From Phoronis ovalis (Eukaryota; Phoronida; Phoronidae), in contig JAOXYB010024557.1 of NCBI GenBank assembly GCA_028565635.1, positions 1 to 16,168 on the forward strand: DNA of 16,168 bases, written 5' to 3'. Below the pieces are notes generated by a model that was not told the origin of the DNA, made no database searches, and was given only the letters and a program-made list of their open reading frames with translations. The first letter of the stretch is position 1. Every line of letters begins with the position of its first letter. Position numbers and translations under genes: made by a program. Shown piece by piece: positions 12,301-16,168 of the stretch.

Positions 12301-12663
12301 TACTGAAAACTAAACAGCACATCTAAACGTTAACAATTTTTAACATCAGTTCCTGTTACAGAAAACTACCTTAATATGTGAAAGTGGAAAGAGATATTAT
12401 ATTTTATCTTTTCCCTCATTTCGATTTTCCGGTTTGTTCTACAATAGTATAGTTAATTAAGAGATGCAAAACTTACATATCATATAAATCTACAGTTGTT
12501 CTTGTTGCTGCTAAAAGAGCTCGAAGATGTAAATTAAGTGAATCTATGGATAAAATATTATTCCCCAACTTGGGAGACTGAACAATAATTTCACTGGTAG
12601 CCCCTGTGCCTTCTCCAAGCTGTGATCTTGTGTAGGCTAGTTCTTGCTCTAACCTGCCTCCTT
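256..12663 (-). CDS. ptch: Patched, Hedgehog receptor (partial gene span, 18 exons)
   Basis: Patched is an RND-superfamily, 12-TM plasma-membrane/ciliary protein that binds Hedgehog and represses Smoothened, probably by moving sterol. Joining 18 minus-strand exons gives one open frame of 1013 whole codons. Segments in order: extracellular domain 1 (window residues about 1-300), sterol-sensing domain TM2-TM6 (about 305-475), cytoplasmic loop with PPxY motifs (about 480-605), TM7 (about 615-635), extracellular domain 2 (about 636-860), TM8 (about 865-900), TM9-TM11 (about 920-1012). Diagnostic strings include GLGVDD in TM4, [11 protein letters not shown] after TM7, and GIGVEFTVH in TM10. The acidic residues of TM4 and TM10 linked to transport in RND proteins are present. 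These strings and co-linearity with human PTCH1 from about residue 132 to 1150 exclude NPC1, Dispatched and PTCHD proteins. TM1, TM12, both termini, promoter and UTRs lie outside the window. All 17 introns are GT-AG. Confidence 0.97.
558..575. repeat. Poly-T plus short (AT) microsatellite
   Basis: T8 followed by five AT units within the short intron between the TM9-10 and TM11 exons. It is a candidate length polymorphism with no sign of function. Confidence 0.7.
619..756 (-). CDS. ptch: Patched exon: TM9 and TM10 with acidic GVEFTVH motif
   Basis: This exon is 138 bp (46 codons), equal to human exon 19 as recalled. It reads [40 protein letters not shown] and TVHICV. The Glu of GVEF (codon 640-642) matches the TM10 acidic residue of Patched that pairs with the TM4 aspartates in the RND relay. 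Vertebrate counterpart: [20 protein letters not shown] then GIGVEFTVH. The acceptor is TTTTGTTGTAG and the donor GTAAGT. Confidence 0.97.
942..1222 (-). CDS. ptch: Patched exon: end of extracellular domain 2 and TM8
   Basis: This exon is 281 bp, the length recalled for human PTCH1 exon 18, with matching phases. The first two bases complete Ile. It reads [60 protein letters not shown] and ends [11 protein letters not shown]. Vertebrate counterparts are [32 protein letters not shown] and LLNPWTAG. It carries the re-entry to the membrane and TM8. The acceptor is GTTGTCTTTCAG and the donor GTAAGT. Confidence 0.97.
1395..1566 (-). CDS. ptch: Patched exon: extracellular domain 2, [12 protein letters not shown] segment
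   Basis: This exon is 172 bp, starting in phase 0 and ending with A of a split Ile. It reads [36 protein letters not shown] and [13 protein letters not shown]. Vertebrate counterparts are [32 protein letters not shown] and WVHDKADYMPETRLRI. It is four codons shorter than the human equivalent (184 bp by recall). The deletion falls around the WVHD region, where the window has SDNELK. The acceptor is ATTTATAG and the donor GTAAGT. Confidence 0.95.
1758..1903 (-). CDS. ptch: Patched exon: extracellular domain 2, LQHAFD to MVQTGD
   Basis: This exon is 146 bp. The first two bases complete Asp, then [39 protein letters not shown] and DDPTNKDQ. Vertebrate counterparts are LQDAFDSDW, NGSDDGVLAYKLLVQTG. 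The N-A-S sequon falls where vertebrates have N-G-S, so this glycosylation site looks conserved. Two cysteines flank the W-rich insert and have no counterpart in human PTCH1. The acceptor is CTTCTGTTCGTAG and the donor GTATGT. Confidence 0.95.
1904..3076 (-). other. Intron, 1173 bp, inside extracellular domain 2 coding region
   Basis: AT-rich with poly-A/T runs. The flanking exons join exactly as G + AT = Asp, with no residues missing relative to vertebrate Patched, so no exon is hidden here. Several open frames of 60-80 codons on either strand have no recognisable domains and are taken as chance. No transposon or RNA gene was recognised. Confidence 0.85.
3077..3215 (-). CDS. ptch: Patched exon: extracellular domain 2, [11 protein letters not shown] segment
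   Basis: This exon is 139 bp. It reads [31 protein letters not shown] and [15 protein letters not shown], then G of a split Asp. Vertebrate counterparts are [20 protein letters not shown] and LPKMWLHYFRDWL. Similarity is moderate but the spacing is exact, and both flanks continue the frame. The acceptor is CTTTTTCTAG and the donor GTATGT. Together with the preceding exon it totals 313 bp, one codon more than the single human exon recalled for this region (310 bp). Confidence 0.92.
3407..3580 (-). CDS. ptch: Patched exon: TM7 and start of extracellular domain 2
   Basis: This exon is 174 bp in phase 0/0. TM7 reads [20 protein letters not shown], followed by the hallmark [20 protein letters not shown], then [14 protein letters not shown]. 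Vertebrate equivalents are [18 protein letters not shown] and [14 protein letters not shown]. This is the second RND half, marking the repeat of the TM1/extracellular domain 1 arrangement. The acceptor is GTGTTTGCAAAG (modest pyrimidine tract) and the donor GTATGT. As I recall it, human PTCH1 has no intron at the 3' end of this exon. Confidence 0.96.
3581..4283 (-). other. Intron, 703 bp, between middle loop and TM7 exons
   Basis: A plus-strand open frame at 3909-4142 has no domain I recognise and is antisense to the intron. The flanking exons join in phase 0 at APVK/VVVVV with the same spacing as vertebrate Patched. A weak GLI-like 7/9 match (TGGGTGGCA) lies at 3986-3994. Confidence 0.83.
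4284..4668 (-). CDS. ptch: Patched exon: middle cytoplasmic loop with two PPxY motifs
   Basis: This is the largest exon in the window, 385 bp. It encodes the cytoplasmic loop between TM6 and TM7. It begins by completing Gly, then [14 protein letters not shown], then two PPxY motifs (PPEY and PPPY, 9 residues apart). A Thr/Ser/Glu-rich stretch with EIEEEIENI follows, then a cysteine cluster, and it ends with [17 protein letters not shown] and APVK entering TM7. The end matches vertebrate TLSSFAEKHYAPFLLK and the PPPYS matches vertebrate PPPPYSSHS. PPxY motifs bind WW domains of Nedd4-family ubiquitin ligases that degrade Patched. The middle is poorly conserved, as usual for this loop. The acceptor is CATTTCAG and the donor GTATGT. 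Confidence 0.95.
4846..4964 (-). CDS. ptch: Patched exon: sterol-sensing domain TM6 and cytoplasmic entry
   Basis: This exon is 119 bp, the length recalled for human exon 13. It reads [20 protein letters not shown], then [22 protein letters not shown]6 is followed by the strongly conserved SMDLYRR and DxFCC start of the middle cytoplasmic loop (vertebrate SMDLYRREDRRLDIFCCFT). It ends with GG of a split Gly. The acceptor is TTTTCGCAG and the donor GTAAGT. Confidence 0.96.
4965..5910 (-). other. Intron, 946 bp, between TM5 and TM6 exons; carries GLI consensus
   Basis: The flanking exons join as LQ/AAV with no missing residues. The intron is AT-rich, and its middle part (about 5320-5420) is less so and contains the exact GLI/Ci consensus described separately. 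The minus-strand open frame at 5634-5846 has no recognisable domain. Confidence 0.83.
5361..5369 (+). promoter_or_regulatory. Exact GLI/Ci binding consensus in ptch intron
   Basis: The sequence GACCACCCA is a perfect 9/9 match to the GLI/Cubitus interruptus consensus. It sits in the intron between the TM5 and TM6 exons. Patched is a direct Hedgehog target in flies and vertebrates, and GLI sites near it mediate feedback. With roughly one-third GC (estimated by eye), an exact 9-mer match on either strand in 16 kb is expected about 0.03 times by chance. Function is inferred only; binding and enhancer activity are unknown. Confidence 0.45.
5911..6036 (-). CDS. ptch: Patched exon: sterol-sensing domain TM5
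   Basis: This exon is 126 bp (42 codons), the length recalled for human exon 12. It reads [20 protein letters not shown], then [20 protein letters not shown] and LQ. Vertebrate equivalents are [20 protein letters not shown] and AFFMAALIPIPALRAFSLQ. It covers TM5 and the loop into TM6. The acceptor is AATTTTTCAG; the donor GTAATT is a slightly weaker match than the GTAAGT seen at most other exons. The next exon begins AAV, completing the conserved LQAAV. Confidence 0.96.
6037..7794 (-). other. Intron, 1758 bp, between TM4 and TM5 exons
   Basis: Very AT-rich. The flanking exons join as KIPYE/EQTGEV, matching vertebrate IPFEDRTGE without a gap. No repeat family, RNA gene or second coding sequence was recognised on either strand. 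Confidence 0.85.
7795..7893 (-). CDS. ptch: Patched exon: sterol-sensing domain TM4 with acidic GLGVDD motif
   Basis: This exon is 99 bp (33 codons), the same length as human PTCH1 exon 11 by recall. It reads [20 protein letters not shown], then [13 protein letters not shown]. The paired aspartates of GLGVDD (codons at 7855-7860) match the TM4 acidic pair of RND transporters that is needed for Patched to repress Smoothened. The first Val of vertebrate GVGVDD is Leu here, which is conservative. The acceptor is TGATTTTCAG and the donor GTAAGC. Confidence 0.96.
8070..8228 (-). CDS. ptch: Patched exon: sterol-sensing domain TM2-TM3
   Basis: This exon is 159 bp in phase 0/0. It completes TM2 ([11 protein letters not shown]) and encodes TM3 ([25 protein letters not shown]), then ISFNASTTQ leading into TM4. 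Vertebrate equivalents are [31 protein letters not shown] and ISFNAATTQ. This is the sterol-sensing domain shared with NPC1, SCAP and HMG-CoA reductase, but the strings are Patched-specific. The acceptor is TTTTCAG and the donor GTAAAT. It is one codon longer than human exon 10 as recalled. Confidence 0.97.
8425..8704 (-). CDS. ptch: Patched exon: end of extracellular domain 1 and start of TM2
   Basis: This exon is 280 bp. After completing Lys it reads [38 protein letters not shown], the sequon [22 protein letters not shown] and then RVVLGYILM, which begins TM2 and the sterol-sensing domain. Vertebrate equivalents are INWNEDKAAAILEAWQRTY, LDDILKSFSDVSVIRV and ASGYLLM. Human PTCH1 by recall has an intron inside this stretch (exons 8 and 9, 148 + 132 = 280 bp), so here one exon equals two human ones exactly in length. 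The donor is GTGAGT and the acceptor TTTTCTTGCAG. Confidence 0.97.
8988..9202 (-). CDS. ptch: Patched exon: extracellular domain 1, cysteine-rich core
   Basis: This exon is 215 bp. It contains [16 protein letters not shown], then [20 protein letters not shown] and [13 protein letters not shown], matching vertebrate PCLNPADPDCPATAPN, NGGCHGLSRKYMHWQEEL and IVGGTVKNSTGKLV. Three conserved cysteines are kept. The sequon N-K-S lies at the position of the vertebrate N-S-T glycosylation site. The donor GTGAGT follows AA of a split Lys; the acceptor is TTTTTAG. The YMHWEE(D/E)L block is a strong Patched signature. Confidence 0.96.
9431..9542 (-). CDS. ptch: Patched exon: extracellular domain 1, ITWANLHP segment
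   Basis: This exon is 112 bp. The first base A completes the split Pro. It reads [20 protein letters not shown] and later [12 protein letters not shown], matching vertebrate PLRWTNFDPLEFLEELKK and DSWEEMLNK. The acceptor TTTTTCCAG fits; the donor GTAAGA follows AGG at phase 0. Vertebrate PTCH1, as I recall it, has its intron about 40 codons further downstream, so this exon's 3' boundary is not a vertebrate-type boundary. Confidence 0.92.
9543..11869 (-). other. Intron, 2327 bp, in extracellular domain 1 coding region
   Basis: The largest complete intron in the window. The flanking exons join as CC + A = Pro. The 9700-11300 part is less uniformly AT-rich and contains several plus-strand open frames (9721-9978, 10685-10870, 10994-11248) without recognisable domains. 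It could be decayed transposon sequence, but I see no terminal repeats, reverse transcriptase or transposase motif. A near-GLI 8/9 match lies at 10481-10489. Confidence 0.8.
11870..11967 (-). CDS. ptch: Patched exon: extracellular domain 1, [11 protein letters not shown] segment
   Basis: This exon is 98 bp. It reads [20 protein letters not shown], close to vertebrate [20 protein letters not shown], one of the most conserved stretches of Patched extracellular domain 1, with both cysteines kept. It continues [12 protein letters not shown] and ends with CC of a split Pro codon. The acceptor is TTTTTTCAG and the donor GTAAGT. It is two codons longer than the human counterpart (92 bp by recall), within the poorly conserved stretch before the next conserved Trp. 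Confidence 0.94.
12150..12219 (-). CDS. ptch: Patched exon: extracellular domain 1, DICYK segment
   Basis: This is a 70-bp micro-exon, the same length as human PTCH1 exon 4 as I recall it. The first base T completes Ile from the previous exon. It then reads [13 protein letters not shown] and DDSLMDR, aligned with vertebrate QWKLEHLCYKSGE and GYMDQ. The cysteine of ICYK is a conserved extracellular cysteine. The acceptor is TTTCTTTCAG and the donor GTGAGT, leaving phase 0. The exon is too short to be found as an ORF and is called from homology plus splice sites and phase continuity. Confidence 0.93.
12477..12663 (-). CDS. ptch: Patched exon: start of extracellular domain 1 (first exon in window)
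   Basis: This exon is 187 bp. It starts with AA, the last two bases of a split codon (probably Glu), and ends with AT of a split Ile. It reads [18 protein letters not shown], then [12 protein letters not shown] and the helix [14 protein letters not shown], matching vertebrate GGRVSRELNYTRQKIGEE and MIQTPKEEGAN. The acceptor is AATTTCAG and the donor GTAAGT. It lies just after TM1 in the extracellular domain that contacts Hedgehog and sterol. As I recall, human PTCH1 exon 3 has the same phases at both ends and is about 190 bp. Confidence 0.93.
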
Positions 12664-15600
12664 CTGAAATTTTAAATTTCAAGGGATTAGTCTATTTGGA
12701 GGCAGCATTTTAAAGACAGGTGCAAATATTAATTTAGCAACAACACAATCAATTCATGAAACAGCATTTTGTGTTTAAAACTATGTTTTTTGTCTAACAA
12801 CACACAAAACAGATTCTATCAAGAAGTACCACTGCATTTGTGGGATACATTCTTTTACTACCTATGAATATACCAAAAAAAAGTAAAGCATTAATGGCTT
12901 CAGATTTTCAAACAAAAATGCTTTTGGTCAATATTTCACCCTATGGCATAAAATCATTAATGGTGCAATTTCATGCTAGGTGGCCTGTCTAAATGGTCCA
13001 TTTAAGACCTGAAAATGTCTGTCGGAAAACACATAAATACTGAAAATACCATTTCCCTATGTTAGTCACATAAAGGGATGTCTTTAATAAAGAAATAGAG
13101 CTTTCACCACTAAGAAACCGGGTCATGAAAAAGAAAATTCAATTTTGTAAGAGAAACAGAAAATACGGAAAAAATTTAATTTCATAAATTCGAATTTAAA
13201 AGGTTACGCCAAGGTCCTACAAACTGATGAGAATAAAACATAACATACATTGAAGACCAAAAGTATTTGCCAGCTTTAAAACGTATCTTATAAATTTCAG
13301 TTTTTAATTAACAAATATTTCAACAAGAAAATGTGCATATATCATTTTGAACCATCTTTCTATAAATGCCCCAAATAATTCAAATTTCATCTTTAACATT
13401 TCTGCAAACTATGCTACTTGTGTTTGCTACCAAAAAATGTCAATTTTTTAAGTTATCAATAGATTTCCTGCTTCTAAACTACAAGGACTAGTCTTAACAA
13501 AAGAAATATGTATTAATGTGCTTGGATGACAGCTACCACTAAATATTCCATAATACTATATGCATCTGTTCAAATAATTTTAATACAATTTCTGCTCAGG
13601 CCCTTCATTTTTTTGTCTATGGATTCACTGCTGGAGATGCACACTTGTGTCTCTGACTGGAGGTTAATTTGATATCTACTATAATTGGTAGAATTTTACA
13701 CAAAAGTGAACATCGCAAACACACAAGTATGTATGTTGTATGATCGGCTTAAAAGATAAGGCACAGAAATAAAACCTTTGCTTAGTTTAATTATTTCCTT
13801 AATTATTAGACTACTAAATGGCAAAACAATTGGAAAACATCAACTTTTTCTACATACACAATTCTTATTGGATATGAAGTAAGTTGCTAACAATGAACTT
13901 GTATAGAGACTGGCTAATATTGAATATTACCAAACTCCAATTTCTACTTTCCCGAATTTAAGGTAATATAATGATTGGAATGGTATTCAGTTTTCTTTAT
14001 TTTATCATACTGTTCCAATCAAATATGAATAAAAATGTAGTACAATTAATAACACTAAATGTGTACCAAAAAGAATATGATACTCATCAATAATTTCACG
14101 ATTCATAGATTTTAAATGCCCCGTCATGGAGGCTTGGTGCCTAATAATAAAGACAAGGATGAGGAAACTTTCAGTGAAGAGGTAAAAAGAGACATCATAC
14201 TGTAAATCAGGCTCATGTGTTTTGGTTTGGATTGAAAATTACATCATTTAATCATTCGAAACGAAAATATTTGGCATAGGGCTAAAATGATACAAATATG
14301 GACACCATTTTTACATTATTATACTGCCAATGCAATTTTGGCACCCTTCGAATATTATACATATTACAATTGCATAACATATTAATTGTCAATAAATAAC
14401 AAGAATTATGTTACAAGACAAAAGGTCCAACATTAAATGCAGAGAATGCATGCCTTTTTAGAAAAACCCATTAAAAGAAAATCTATAGGTAGTTGGGGTA
14501 AAAAGCCACATTCCCAACATAACAGACCTAATGTTCTGTTTTAATTAATTGGTTATCAACATATTTTTTAAAAGCAAAATATGTGAATTAGAACATAATT
14601 AGAAGTCTGATACAAAATTCTGTTGCTGGCTAGGCCTACACACAGTACTGGAGTTTGAGTAAACTAGCAGTCCAAAGAGTAATGTAATAGCCTGCCTTTG
14701 GTGGACACATGGCTACAGCCTGAAGCTTTGATTTCATGGCAAAGTCTGATGTGCTATCCATAATTCACTCTTGTACTCATTAACACCAGTAGGGGTGGTC
14801 CAATCAGGATTTAATCAAATTACTTATTTTTGACAAGACTAGTTTCAGTATCATTGAATATATTCAAACTTAATTGTTTTTTGTGACCCACCAATGAAAC
14901 TGATTTTCTGCCCACATTTGTTTTCAAACTGTATTGGAGTTAACAGATATTTTTTTACCAATTTAGTATTAAAATTTTATCCATTATCTTGACAAAACAC
15001 CTCATTTTCTTTTGTTTTTTTGACCAATCAATCTGTTCACTTGATTTCTTTTAAAAATTTAATGCCTCTTATTATCTGCTTTCCCGAACCTTACCATTAC
15101 AAACATATTTTTTCTTCAGCCATATTGGTTTAACTTTTGTTACGAGGAACTGTAGCTATGCTTCTATAAATTCTGCTAGGTAATGTTTACATTGCACTTT
15201 TTTTGCAAGCACCAACAAGCTTTACCAACAGATGAAAACCTACACTTTTTAGTTAATATCACAAATCTCTGGCTTTTGAACGACTCTTCAAATTATCAAG
15301 ATTTTCTTCACTTATGGGGAAGTTTCCATGTTGCAAGAATGAATAATGTTACCCAACCATTAAAATTATACACCAAGATACAATTAAAAAAAATTAGTTG
15401 TTCAATGAAAGTGAATTTCTGAAACAAAATTTTAATTGAAAGAAACAGAAACAATGGCTTTGAAACGTGATTTTTATGTGATATTGATAAACCCAATGCA
15501 TTAGTTAACATTAAAGACCCTCATGGATTCCACAAGTCTAAACATTAAATCCATTGGCACCAGAAAATATCAACAAGTTGCCTTAGTAAGAGAATATCAA

Positions 15601-16168
15601 TTACACCTTCAGTGGTCACAAAAAACTAACAGCTTTCTCACTGTTTAAATAAATAACATAACTGCCCCTAAATCCGACTAAGATCCAAGAAAATATAATT
15701 ATACAGATTTTGTGGAATCATAAGTAATATTGACTATGAACAAGAACTCAAATTGCCATCCATGTCATTCTTGACCTCAGAACTCCATAGAGGGTGATAA
15801 AAAACTTGGATTGTTTAAAATACATGCTTGGATATCTGGCCAAATGGCATACTGAGGCAGATAAGGAGTTAAAACATGACATTACTTACTTAGGTGAATA
15901 AACAACGCCCAAAGATAATGGAAGATTGTTATTTTCTTGAACTGCTAGCTGAGACAGTCAGCTCAACTACTGCACTGATCACTTCAAATATATGCATTGT
16001 TAAACAAGAAAACAGTCATCTCCTTTTTTGCAAATTGTTTTAGTGCACCACTCACTAAGAGTCAGCAAGTGGAAAATTCATGTTGCCTGAATAAGATTTA
16101 TTAAACACTGAGCAAAACATCTCTTTGCTTCAATACAAAAATGAAGTATTCACAAGTAACAATATTTT
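12664..16168 (-). other. Intron (partial, at least 3.5 kb) upstream of first visible exon
   Basis: Scanning the minus strand for the expected preceding exon (TM1 and the ETNVEELWVE-like end) found nothing, so that exon lies beyond the window. The sequence is AT-rich with many poly-A/T tracts. Minor items are a 90-bp plus-strand open frame at 14116-14205, a near-GLI 8/9 match at 14792-14800, and an isolated donor-like GTAAGT at 15884-15889 on the minus strand. Confidence 0.8.

Noticed and set aside
256-12663. Alternative identity as NPC1, Dispatched or a PTCHD protein
   Set aside because: Co-linear match to Patched across the whole span, including [24 protein letters not shown] and the PPPY loop, and shared intron phases, fits only true Patched.
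12990-13004. 15-bp palindrome (TAAATGG T CCATTTA)
   Set aside because: Seven-base arms are expected about once by chance in an AT-rich window of this length, and nothing around it suggests a mobile-element end.
15183-15422. Plus-strand 79-codon open frame and its minus-strand shadow at 15308-15511
   Set aside because: AT-driven composition (Phe, Leu, Asn, Lys rich), no domain recognised and no splice context, so treated as chance within the large intron.
15884-15889. Donor-like GTAAGT on the minus strand, possibly the end of the TM1 exon
   Set aside because: The upstream minus-strand sequence has stops in frame and no similarity to the expected TM1 or ELWVE-like coding sequence. A non-coding 5' exon cannot be excluded but has no support.

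Overview
This is eukaryotic (metazoan) genomic DNA. It holds the central part of one multi-exon gene on the minus strand, a Patched (ptch/ptc) gene encoding the 12-pass Hedgehog receptor. Eighteen coding exons joined by seventeen GT-AG introns can be placed. They read in one uninterrupted frame of 3043 nt: 1013 whole codons plus a split codon at each end. The encoded segment runs from just after TM1 (the residues matching vertebrate E-V-G-G-R) to the end of TM11 (S-E-F-D-F-I-V-R). The N-terminal exons with TM1 lie beyond 16168, and the C-terminal exons with TM12 and the tail lie before position 1, so the gene is partial at both ends.

Layout, in transcription order (high to low coordinates). 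16168-12664 is an intron of at least 3.5 kb with no recognisable exon. 12663-8425 encodes the first extracellular domain in exons at 12477-12663, 12150-12219, 11870-11967, 9431-9542, 8988-9202 and 8425-8704. 8704-4846 encodes the sterol-sensing domain (TM2-TM6) in exons at 8425-8704, 8070-8228, 7795-7893, 5911-6036 and 4846-4964. 4284-4668 encodes the cytoplasmic middle loop, with two PPxY motifs. 3580-942 encodes TM7, the second extracellular domain and TM8. 756-256 encodes TM9-TM11. Positions 1-255 are intron.

The organism is probably an invertebrate animal with an AT-rich genome. Introns are mostly 172-283 bp with a few of 0.7-2.3 kb, and the protein is close to, but clearly diverged from, vertebrate PTCH1. 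The exact phylum cannot be fixed from this window. The gene structure is very conservative: many exon lengths and all shared intron phases match what I recall of human PTCH1. I see no second gene, no RNA gene, no CRISPR array and no identifiable transposon. The large introns are low-complexity AT-rich sequence.

The most notable non-coding item is an exact 9-bp GLI/Ci consensus site (GACCACCCA) at 5361-5369, inside the intron between the TM5 and TM6 exons. This matters because Patched is itself a classic transcriptional target of Hedgehog signalling. I found no evidence of a novel biological system; the points of interest are refinements of a well-known gene.
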